A stretch of 5,161 nucleotides of DNA, taken from contig CAMLOB010000344.1 of assembly GCA_946481475.1 (NCBI GenBank), positions 1 through 5,161 on the forward strand. The letters are read 5' to 3'. A model generated the notes under the pieces. The model searched no databases. It was not told where the DNA came from and saw only the letters and a list, made by a program, of their open reading frames with translations. Shown one piece after another: positions 1 through 5,161 of the stretch. Within the stretch, counting starts at the first letter, position 1. Each line of letters starts with the position of its first letter. The stretch is from an uncultured Chlorobiota bacterium (GTDB taxonomy: Bacteria > Bacteroidota > Kapaibacteriia > OLB7). Position numbers and translations under genes: made by a program.

Positions 1-331
1 ACATATCACCCTGATCATTGTATATTGGAGCCTTCCCGACAGGGGGCGGGGACTGACGAGGTGAATGGCGATGTAACCGGTATGCAAAGGAACGGAGGGG
101 TAGTTGTGAATGTGATTGCACAACGTCACGGGAAGTCACGACCCCGTAGAGGGGACGTTGACTGCGGAATACTGCGTAGCCGCAGGGCTTGTAATACCGG
201 AACATTGCCGGTTCTCCATCAGGATTTCCTTCATGTAATTCTTCCTTCGATGTCGAATAATTTCCCGTAAATTGGGTGCGGTTACGCATCATTACCCGAT
301 ACAAGAAAGTCTCGGGCTATTATCGGTCGCT
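1..331. other. Non-coding, hairpin-rich leader region; possible structured RNA or decayed element
   Basis: I recognise no protein in this stretch. Frame 1 stays open to a TAA at 268-270, but its translation is low-complexity and Arg/Gly-rich with no family resemblance. Seen directly are several short perfect inverted repeats in a row: GTTGTG/CACAAC (103-108/119-124), CCCC/GGGG (142-145/151-154) enclosed by AACGT/ACGTT (122-126/155-159), CTGCGG/CCGCAG (162-167/180-185), ACCGG/CCGGT (196-200/208-212), TGCG/CGCA with a four-base loop (277-280/285-288), and CCCGA/TCGGG (295-299/312-316). Such density is suggestive of folded RNA. The left part may continue outside the window. A piece of a group II intron ribozyme is one possibility, but I see no domain V, so it is a guess. 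No T-run follows any hairpin, so none is a convincing terminator. Confidence 0.3.
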
Positions 332-360
332 TTGTGACTACCCAATCGTCCCGATGTAAT
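332..360 (+). promoter_or_regulatory. Candidate sigma70-type promoter for the inositol-3-phosphate synthase gene
   Basis: TTGTGA at 332-337 matches 4 of 6 positions of the -35 consensus. TGTAAT at 355-360 matches 5 of 6 positions of the -10 consensus. The spacer is exactly 17 nt. Transcription would start near 366-368, giving a leader of about 20 nt before the ATG at 387. The location directly before a gene with no other upstream promoter supports it; two hexamers alone are weak evidence. Confidence 0.4.
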
Positions 361-386
361 GGAACTACAGCTTACACTATCAAGGC

Positions 387-1733
387 ATGGATACTAAACA
401 AGGGGTACAAAAGGATGTGTCGTTGAACGGACATCCGGGTACGGAGAAGCTCGGCGTCCTGGTTGTTGGTCTGAACGGCGCCGTTTCAACAACCTATATT
501 GCCGGGCTTCTTGCTGTTCGCAAAGGACTGACCACACCGGTCGGGTCGCTTGCCGAACTTGGAGCGCTGCCGATTGCCGGATCAAACGGGTCGACTACAT
601 CAATGCCGATGCGTGATGCTCTTCCGCTTGCAAAGTCGGAGGATCTGGTCTTCGGCGGCTGGGACATCCGGAACGAATCGTTGCTTGAGGCAACCCGTTA
701 CGCCGCCGTTCTTGAGGAGAGGGATATTGCCCCGATCGCCGATGATCTCCAGGCATTACGTCCGATGCCCGGCGTCTTCGATACCACCTATGTTCGCAAC
801 CTGAAAGGGGATCACGTCAAGAACGCTTCGTCGAAGTATGAACTGATGGAGGGGCTGCGCGAGGACATTCGCAGCTTCAAGCTGGCAAACAATCTTGATC
901 GCGTTGTGGTCATCTGGTGTGCCAGTACCGAGGTCTACCTTGAGATGTCCGAGGTCCACAGAAGTATCGACGCCTTTGAAGAGGGGATGCGAAACAATGA
1001 TCCGTCGATCGCTCCGAGCATGCTCTATGCCTGGGCCGCGATTCTGGAAGGGGCCCCGTTCCTGAACGGCGCTCCGAACCTGACGGTGGATATACCGGCG
1101 ATGATCGAACTGGCAACCACGCGGAACGTGCTGGTCGCCGGAAAGGATTTCAAGACGGGACAGACAATGCTGAAGACCGTTCTGGCACCGATGCTGAAGG
1201 CTCGTATGCTGGGACTCAACGGCTGGTTCTCGTCGAACATTCTGGGGAATCGCGACGGAGAGGTGCTGGATGACCCGGGGTCGTTCAAGACGAAGGAGAC
1301 AAGCAAGCTGTCGGTGCTCGACTATATCCTCGATACCGAGTCGAACCCGGAACTCTACGGCGAGATTCACCATACCGTCCGTATCTACTATTATCCGCCA
1401 CGTGGGGATAACAAGGAAGGATGGGACAATATCGACCTGTTCGGCTGGATGGGATATCCGATGCAGATCAAAGTCAATTTCCTCTGCCGCGATTCGATTC
1501 TGGCCGCCCCGATCGTTCACGACCTGGTGCTCTTTGCCGATCTGGCGCAGCGGGCCGGACTCGGGGGAATCCAGGAGTGGCTCGGCTTCTACTTCAAGAG
1601 TCCGATGGTCCAGTCCGGCCATAAACCGGTCCACGATCTCTTTGCCCAGCGTGATATCCTTCACGCAAAGCTTCGCGAGATCATGCAGAAATGGCCCCTT
1701 CTCTCGAAGGCTCATGCCGAGACCGAGGCCTGA
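387..1733 (+). CDS. ino1: Inositol-3-phosphate synthase (myo-inositol-1-phosphate synthase, MIPS)
   Basis: This cytosolic enzyme converts D-glucose 6-phosphate to 1D-myo-inositol 3-phosphate using tightly bound NAD, the committed step of inositol synthesis. The 448-aa product is full length for the bacterial type. Residues 22-36 form the first Rossmann strand and the NAD loop (GLNGAVSTT, 28-36). GGWDI follows in the N-terminal part, then GKDFKTGQT (252-260), SNILGNRDG (283-291) and FKTKETSKLSVLD (300-312). The lysine-rich KTGQT and KTKE..K segments belong to the family's active-site region. DNIDLFGWMGYP and VNFLCRDSILAAP lie in the C-terminal half, where the chain returns to the NAD-binding domain. 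It closely resembles the Bacteroidota-type enzyme. Start choice: ATG 387 has only AAGG one base upstream. An in-frame TTG at 423 has AAGGA at 411-415 with 7-nt spacing and would give a 436-aa protein, still including the whole NAD fold. The gene is monocistronic, between a candidate promoter and a strong terminator. Its likely use is inositol lipid or solute synthesis (inferred). Confidence 0.96.
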   Translation: MDTKQGVQKDVSLNGHPGTEKLGVLVVGLNGAVSTTYIAGLLAVRKGLTTPVGSLAELGALPIAGSNGSTTSMPMRDALPLAKSEDLVFGGWDIRNESLLEATRYAAVLEERDIAPIADDLQALRPMPGVFDTTYVRNLKGDHVKNASSKYELMEGLREDIRSFKLANNLDRVVVIWCASTEVYLEMSEVHRSIDAFEEGMRNNDPSIAPSMLYAWAAILEGAPFLNGAPNLTVDIPAMIELATTRNVLVAGKDFKTGQTMLKTVLAPMLKARMLGLNGWFSSNILGNRDGEVLDDPGSFKTKETSKLSVLDYILDTESNPELYGEIHHTVRIYYYPPRGDNKEGWDNIDLFGWMGYPMQIKVNFLCRDSILAAPIVHDLVLFADLAQRAGLGGIQEWLGFYFKSPMVQSGHKPVHDLFAQRDILHAKLREIMQKWPLLSKAHAETEA

Positions 1734-1772
1734 ACCGGTTCGGCCAGACCCTCTTCACACAACAAATGAAAA

Positions 1773-1817
1773 GCGACCGCGCCGCACGGCATAATGTGCG
1801 GCGCGGTTGTCCGTTTT
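1773..1817 (+). terminator. Intrinsic terminator of the inositol-3-phosphate synthase gene
   Basis: A perfect 12-bp GC-rich stem pairs 1776-1787 with 1796-1807 around an 8-nt loop (1788-1795). Three further pairs, two of them G-T, extend it to 1773/1810. A short T-run follows at 1814-1817, and an A-run lies at 1769-1772 on the other side, so it might work in both directions. It starts 40 nt after the TGA of the synthase gene. The tail is short and is separated from the stem by a few bases, so efficiency is uncertain. Confidence 0.7.
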
Positions 1818-1847
1818 ACGCTCGCAAACGAGAGAGAACAGTATTTC

Positions 1848-2543
1848 ATGCCGGATCGTCTGATTTTCACAATCGCATCAACCGGGTTTGGCGTTGCCTT
1901 CCTGCATGCGGCCCTTCCCACACACTGGCTTCCGTTTGCCCTGACGTCGCGAGCGCGAAAGTGGACAGGGACGAAGACGTTGCTCGTGACCCTTTCGGCG
2001 GCACTGGCTCATGTCCTTTTTACCATCGTTCTGGGAGGATTGGTCTTCTGGGGAGGGATGGAGCTGAGTGAGGAACTCCATCATACCTTCCACTGGATTG
2101 CCGGAGGGATCCTGATTCTGCTCGGCTCGTGGTTCGTCCTGCGTCAGGTGCAGGGACGGGAACATGGTCACCTTCGCCTGCTCGGCAAACATGCCTCGGA
2201 AATGCACGACCACGATTACGATGAACATTGCCTGGACCGGGAAGTGGCCGAACGGAAGGAGAGTGCCCTCAGTATCGGAAGTCTGGTGATGATGCTGACC
2301 CTCTCACCGTGTGAGAGCTTCCTGCCGGTCTATATGAGCGGTTCGGCATACGGATGGAGCGGGTTCCTGATGCTCAGCGTCGTCCTGCTCGTCGCCACCG
2401 TCGGAGCGATGACGCTCTTTACCATGCTCGCCCGATACGGTGTCGACCGTTTGCCTCTCGGTATACTGGAACGGTACGAAAACGGACTGCTCGGAATTCT
2501 GCTGATAATTCTCGGCTCGGTCTTTCTTGTCTGGGGACATTAA
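1848..2543 (+). CDS. Histidine-rich multi-pass membrane protein, NicO/RcnA/UreH/TauE-like putative exporter
   Basis: A 231-aa integral membrane protein. Hydrophobic stretches lie at about residues 5-32, 44-68, 82-98, 142-163, 170-193 and 212-229, consistent with six helices in two halves. The first helix carries HAALPTHW (20-27). The fourth carries LSPCESFLPVY (152-162), which resembles the SPCE-type motif of small TauE/UreH-like transporters. The loop between the halves (about 99-140) is charged and holds His106, 108, 115, 120, 122, 127 and Cys128. A His-rich loop at this place is typical of nickel/cobalt exporters of the RcnA/NicO type, so divalent metal efflux is the best guess, though substrate and direction cannot be read from sequence. 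I chose ATG 1848 because a purine-rich GAGAGAGAA (1830-1838) lies 9 nt upstream. The in-frame ATG at 1794 falls inside the terminator hairpin and would prepend 18 non-hydrophobic residues. The nearby Zn/Cd ATPase supports a metal role; they are not clearly co-transcribed. Confidence 0.75.
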   Translation: MPDRLIFTIASTGFGVAFLHAALPTHWLPFALTSRARKWTGTKTLLVTLSAALAHVLFTIVLGGLVFWGGMELSEELHHTFHWIAGGILILLGSWFVLRQVQGREHGHLRLLGKHASEMHDHDYDEHCLDREVAERKESALSIGSLVMMLTLSPCESFLPVYMSGSAYGWSGFLMLSVVLLVATVGAMTLFTMLARYGVDRLPLGILERYENGLLGILLIILGSVFLVWGH

Positions 2544-2577
2544 GTGTGGGAATCATCGGCCTGAGATTGCATCTGTA

Positions 2578-2598
2578 GGGGGCAGAAAATTTGCCCCT
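2578..2598 (+). terminator. Possible weak terminator or hairpin after the membrane-protein gene
   Basis: GGGGCA (2579-2584) pairs perfectly with TGCCCC (2592-2597). A G-T and an A-T pair extend it inward, leaving a loop of about three bases, and a G-T pair extends it outward. It lies 35 nt after the TAA stop. No T-run follows (the next bases are GGGTCTG), so it could simply be an mRNA 3'-end stabilising hairpin. Confidence 0.3.
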
Positions 2599-2763
2599 GG
2601 GTCTGTCGGAGAAGACACCGGATTTCCGATTGTCGAAATGGGATTTGCGAATGAGGACTGAAAGGGGTGGCTGAGTGGATGGGCGCGAGAGTACGAGAGG
2701 AGTAGGTAGCGAATCGGAATGGCAGGACAGGTTCCGTCGTCGACAATGGAAAATACCGAAGCC

Positions 2764-2791
2764 GAAAGCTGACTGCTGAAAGCTGATTACT
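2764..2791. repeat. Two-copy 14-nt tandem repeat related to the downstream repeat array
   Basis: GAAAGCTGACTGCT (2764-2777) is followed directly by GAAAGCTGATTACT (2778-2791), 12 of 14 bases identical. The segment CTGACTGCTGAAAGCT (2769-2784) matches CTCACTGCTGATAGCT in the array after the ATPase (5022-5037) at 14 of 16 positions, so both probably belong to one dispersed intergenic repeat family. The role is unknown. Confidence 0.6.
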
Positions 2792-2849
2792 CAACCTCCG
2801 GCCCCCCCGCAAAACATGAACTTCACCAACAACTGTTTGATTTCTGCCG

Positions 2850-4340
2850 ATGACTCGTTTCAAGGTAACCGGAATGTGCTGCGCCGAGGAGACCGTTCTT
2901 CTTCGGAAGAACGTCGGTGAGGGGCTGGGCTATGCCGATCTGCTGCGGTTCGATCTGCTGAAAGGGGAGATGCTTGTCGATGCCGAACTGGATCAAGAGG
3001 CTATTGCACTTGTCGGAAAAAAGGTGAAAGAGTCCGGGATGTCGGCGGAGGTTGTGCGGGAAGGAGAAGAGGTGCGGGGGAGGGTATCGATGCGGAAGAG
3101 CCGAAACCGTTTCTTTTTTCCGACGATCATCTCCGGCATCTTTACCCTGCTCGGCATCATTGCAGCGCAGATCCCTTTTGCGGCCGAAACGGTTCTTCCC
3201 TACATCTTCTACGGTATCGCCATCGTCGCCGGGTTTCGCCTTGTCCTTCCACGCGCCTGGGTGGCGGTTCGTTCGTTCCGACCCGACATGAACCTGCTGA
3301 TGACTCTTGCGGTGATCGGTGCTCTGGCCATTGATGAATGGCTGGAAGGGGCGGTCATCTCTTTTCTCTTCGCTCTCTCCCTGTTGCTTGAATCCTGGAG
3401 TCTCGGTCGTGCCCGCAACGCCGTTGCCGCGTTGATGGAGTCGGCTCCCCGCATTGCCCGTCGCGTGGTCGGTTCCGGTCAATACGAAGAGATCGATCCG
3501 TCGAACGTAAATATCGGCGACCTCCTTCTGGTGAAGCCGGGCGAACGTTTCCCGGTTGACGGACGTGTGGCTGCCGGAGGAGGAAATGTCGATCAGGCAC
3601 CGATTACAGGGGAGAGCATCCCGGTCGGGAAGGGCTTTGCCGATCAGGTCTATGCCGGCACCGTCAGTCTTGACGGAGCGCTGCAGATCGTCGCCACGCG
3701 ACCGGCAAGCGATTCTACGTTTGCCCGCATCCTTGCAATGGTGGAGGATGCCGGGAGCAGACGTTCCCGTTCGGAACGGTGGGTGGAACGCTTTGCCCGC
3801 ATCTATACTCCCCTGATCCTTCTTCTTGCCGTGCTGGTGATGGTGGTTCCCCCCCTTGCCTTCGGCGGCGATTGGGGAGAATGGCTCTATCGCGGACTCG
3901 TCGTGCTGGTCATCGGCTGTCCATGTGCTCTGGTGATCTCGACACCGGTCGGTATCGTCGCCGGTCTGGCAGCCGCCGCACGACAGGGAGTGCTGATCAA
4001 GGGGGGAGAATATCTGGAGATTCCCGCCCAGATCAGGGTGATCGCCTTCGACAAGACCGGGACGCTGACGCGGGGTGAACCGGAAATTACGACGCTCCTT
4101 CCGCTGAACGGACATGACGAGCGTGAGCTTCTGGTCCGGGCGACGGCACTGGAAGCAAACAGCACCCATCCTCTCTCACGCGCCATCATGGCCCGTGCCG
4201 ACGCGCTCGGTATCAGTCCGGCACGATCGGAAGGGTACAGAAGAATTGAAGGAAAAGGGACGGTGGCCCTGATCGAAGGTCGGGAATATCGTCTCGGTTC
4301 CCGTTCGTTTCTGTCGGAGTGGGAACAGACGACGATGTAG
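2850..4340 (+). CDS. P1B-2 ATPase, N-terminal segment (HMA domain through phosphorylation and nucleotide-binding domains)
   Basis: This 496-aa segment ends at the TAG. Residues 1-70 are an HMA-like metal-binding domain with GMCCAEE (8-14) instead of the usual GMxCxxC. The CCxxE pattern is known in Zn-transporting plant HMA2/HMA4 pumps. A basic linker (82-87) precedes TM1-TM4 (about 88-108, 115-133, 147-161, 164-181). The actuator domain holds TGES (253-256). TM5 lies at about 318-336. TM6 carries Cys357-Pro358-Cys359 followed by ALVISTPV, the Zn/Cd-type form. Asp401 in DKTGTLT (401-407) is the phosphate acceptor. His440-Pro441 is the HP motif of the nucleotide-binding domain. Alone it lacks the GDGxND hinge and the last two helices, so it should not pump. 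Confidence 0.8.
   Translation: MTRFKVTGMCCAEETVLLRKNVGEGLGYADLLRFDLLKGEMLVDAELDQEAIALVGKKVKESGMSAEVVREGEEVRGRVSMRKSRNRFFFPTIISGIFTLLGIIAAQIPFAAETVLPYIFYGIAIVAGFRLVLPRAWVAVRSFRPDMNLLMTLAVIGALAIDEWLEGAVISFLFALSLLLESWSLGRARNAVAALMESAPRIARRVVGSGQYEEIDPSNVNIGDLLLVKPGERFPVDGRVAAGGGNVDQAPITGESIPVGKGFADQVYAGTVSLDGALQIVATRPASDSTFARILAMVEDAGSRRSRSERWVERFARIYTPLILLLAVLVMVVPPLAFGGDWGEWLYRGLVVLVIGCPCALVISTPVGIVAGLAAAARQGVLIKGGEYLEIPAQIRVIAFDKTGTLTRGEPEITTLLPLNGHDERELLVRATALEANSTHPLSRAIMARADALGISPARSEGYRRIEGKGTVALIEGREYRLGSRSFLSEWEQTTM
4338..4340 (+). other. In-frame TAG stop interrupting the P-type ATPase
   Basis: This is codon 497, preceded by ATG and followed by GTG. It lies between the HP motif and the TGDN hinge, in a helix-linker that varies in sequence and length among homologues. 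The stop codons of the other genes here are TGA (inositol synthase), TAA (membrane protein) and TGA (end of the ATPase), so TAG is not otherwise used in this window; that sample is too small to argue for codon reassignment. The following base is G, which is not a known strong readthrough context. Confidence 0.9.
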
Positions 4341-4964
4341 GTGGAGGAACGGGCCGACGATCTTGCCGGTCGCGGGGCAAGCGTTGTGGCTATCGGGAGC
4401 GAGCGGCATGTCTGCGGATTGATCGGCATCACCGATACGCTTCGTCCGGAGACTCCGGAGGCAATTTCCTCATTGAGGGATCTCGGCGTCGGGAGCGTGA
4501 TGCTGACCGGGGATAACAACGTGACGGCGGCGAACATCGGACGGGAGGCAGGACTGGACAAGTGGTACGCACAGCTTCTTCCCGATGAGAAGGTCGGACT
4601 GCTGGAAAAACTTGTCGAGGAGCACAAGGTGGTGGCAATGGTCGGCGACGGGATCAACGACGCCCCGGCAATGGCCCGCTCCTCGCTCGGCATAGCGATG
4701 GGCATGGCCGGAACGGATGTTGCACTGGAGACGGCCGACATTGCCCTGATGTCGGACGATCTCTCCCGCATCCCCTGGCTGATCGGCCACTCCCGCCGGA
4801 CGCTGAACGTGATCCGCTGGAACGTCGCGATCGCCCTCGGCATCAAACTGATCTTCTTCGCCGCCGCCCTCCTCGGCTTCGCCACACTCTGGGGAGCAAT
4901 CGTCGCCGACATCGGGGCAACGCTCCTGGTGACGACGAATGCGCTTCGATTGTTGAGAAGTTGA
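4341..4964 (+). CDS. P1B-2 ATPase, C-terminal segment (hinge of P-domain and last two membrane helices)
   Basis: The same frame continues directly after the TAG for 207 codons, and the first codon happens to be GTG. The segment starts in the linker after the HP-containing domain. It contains LTGDN, then GDGINDAP (codons 599-606 of the full frame), then GTDVALETADIALMSDDLSR, which is highly conserved in this family. The last two helices include N..ALGIK (Lys666) and ADIGAT (Asp687), the charged residues that mark the Zn/Cd-specific P1B-2 group. Separate translation would need initiation at GTG 4341. No Shine-Dalgarno lies at normal distance (GGAG at 4316-4319 is about 21 nt away), so only coupled re-initiation would serve. 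It is best read as the second half of the interrupted gene. Confidence 0.7.
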   Translation: MEERADDLAGRGASVVAIGSERHVCGLIGITDTLRPETPEAISSLRDLGVGSVMLTGDNNVTAANIGREAGLDKWYAQLLPDEKVGLLEKLVEEHKVVAMVGDGINDAPAMARSSLGIAMGMAGTDVALETADIALMSDDLSRIPWLIGHSRRTLNVIRWNVAIALGIKLIFFAAALLGFATLWGAIVADIGATLLVTTNALRLLRS

Positions 4965-5161
4965 AGAGTCGAGAGTCAAGGAGTCGAGTAGTTGAATGGT
5001 TGAATAGTTTCTTGCTCACTGCTCACTGCTGATAGCTCGGCGTCAAGAGTCGAGAGTTCGGAGTCGAGTAGTTGAATGGTTGAATAGTTTCTTGCTCACT
5101 GCTCACTGCTCACTGCTCACTGCTGATAGCTCGGCGTCAAGAGTCGAGAGTTCGGAGTCGA
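4964..5161. repeat. Direct tandem repeat array with nested heptamers, running off the window end
   Basis: Unit A (4981-5060, 80 nt) and unit B (5061-5154, 94 nt) are identical except that the inner heptamer GCTCACT occurs twice in A (5014-5027) and four times in B (5094-5121). A third unit begins at 5155 and leaves the window. A partial unit precedes A: 4964-4976 repeats 5045-5057 exactly (13 nt), overlapping the last base of the ATPase stop codon. Each unit also contains an octamer doublet, GTTGAATG/GTTGAATA (4991-5006 in A), and several GAGTC words. All copies point the same way, with no unique spacers, so this is not CRISPR. The 14-nt length difference equals two heptamers, as expected from replication slippage. 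There is no coding potential. Confidence 0.9.

Larger units (their letters stand above)
2544..2849. other. 306-nt intergenic spacer with no supported gene
   Basis: Apart from the hairpin near its left end and the short tandem repeat at 2764-2791, I see nothing functional here. I found no convincing -35/-10 pair for the downstream ATPase, no MerR-type palindrome in a long promoter spacer, and no clear ArsR-type inverted repeat. A minus-strand open frame crosses the whole spacer, but its translation looks like repeat-derived junk and it overlaps the start of the ATPase. Confidence 0.6.
2850..4964 (+). pseudogene. zntA: Zn2+/Cd2+-type P1B-2 ATPase gene interrupted by an in-frame amber codon
   Basis: Read through one TAG (codon 497), the frame gives a 704-residue protein, the normal size for a ZntA/CadA heavy-metal efflux ATPase. 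These inner-membrane pumps use ATP to expel Zn2+, Cd2+ or Pb2+. Every catalytic element is present and in order on both sides of the stop: metal-binding HMA domain, actuator TGES, CPC membrane motif, phosphorylation site, HP nucleotide-binding motif, hinge TGDN/GDGINDAP, and the TM7/TM8 signature of the P1B-2 subgroup. No frameshift or other stop is seen. TAG differs by one base from CAG (Gln), AAG, GAG or TTG, and the site lies in a variable linker. A very recent nonsense mutation or sequence error is most likely; readthrough or a two-chain enzyme is possible. No Shine-Dalgarno is evident before ATG 2850, but the HMA domain begins right there, so the start is plausible. I see no adjacent regulator gene. 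Confidence 0.85.

Noticed and set aside
1..270. Open plus-strand frame ending at TAA 268-270 (TTG start at 25 possible)
   Set aside because: The composition is Arg/Gly-rich with no recognisable domain, there is no ribosome binding site, and the region is full of inverted repeats; it looks like a chance open frame.
274..316. Intrinsic terminator of an upstream gene
   Set aside because: The stems at 274-297 and 295-316 are short and no T-run follows either.
756..1715. 319-codon minus-strand frame antisense to the inositol synthase
   Set aside because: It is a shadow of a highly conserved enzyme gene; the translation has no recognisable domain.
2540..2863. 107-codon minus-strand frame across the spacer before the ATPase
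   Set aside because: Its translation includes SNQLSAVSFRL-type text, typical of translated intergenic repeats, and its start overlaps the ATPase coding sequence in antisense.
2823..4169. 448-codon minus-strand frame antisense to the ATPase
   Set aside because: The opposite strand encodes a full set of P-type ATPase motifs; the antisense product is His/Arg/Gln-rich with no family features. It is a by-product of codon bias.
4338..4343. Selenocysteine or programmed frameshift as the cause of the ATPase break
   Set aside because: The codon is TAG, not TGA. The frame is identical before and after it, and there is no slippery run at the site.
3887..4912. 341-codon minus-strand frame crossing the TAG site
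   Set aside because: It is Ser/Arg/Ala-rich antisense of conserved ATPase motifs, so it does not offer an alternative explanation for the interruption.
4964..5161. CRISPR array
   Set aside because: The units are direct tandem copies with no unique spacers between them, and the length variation is by heptamers.

Overview
The window carries three plus-strand transcription units of a free-living bacterium, with moderately GC-rich coding DNA and weak or absent Shine-Dalgarno sequences. The inositol-3-phosphate synthase is of the type found in Bacteroidota and relatives. Weak ribosome binding sites and repeat-filled intergenic spacers would fit the Bacteroidota/Chlorobiota (green sulfur bacteria-like) group. 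That placement is an inference of low to moderate confidence; no phylogenetic marker gene is present.

Layout. Positions 1-386 hold no convincing gene. The stretch is dense in short perfect inverted repeats and ends in a sigma70-like promoter (332-360). Positions 387-1733 encode a full-length NAD-dependent myo-inositol-1-phosphate (inositol-3-phosphate) synthase, closed by a strong hairpin terminator (1773-1817). Positions 1848-2543 encode a six-helix-type membrane protein with a histidine-rich central loop. It resembles the NicO/RcnA/UreH/TauE-type small metal or anion exporters. Positions 2544-2849 are non-coding, with one hairpin just after the stop and a short 14-nt tandem repeat. Positions 2850-4964 form one continuous reading frame for a Zn2+/Cd2+-type P1B-2 ATPase (HMA, CPC, DKTGTLT, HP, GDGINDAP and the TM7/TM8 signature all present), broken by a single in-frame TAG at codon 497. 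From the ATPase stop codon to the window end lies a direct tandem repeat of 80- and 94-nt units with a variable number of an inner GCTCACT heptamer.

How the genes fit together. The histidine-rich membrane protein and the ATPase look like a small divalent-metal homeostasis pair, although a 306-nt gap separates them and no metal-responsive regulator gene is visible. The inositol synthase is functionally separate and probably supplies inositol phosphate for lipids or solutes. The main open question is the lone amber codon in an otherwise intact ATPase: recent nonsense mutation, sequence error, readthrough, or a split two-chain enzyme. The second is the repeat family that flanks this gene on both sides. 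I do not see a clearly new defence or mobile system.
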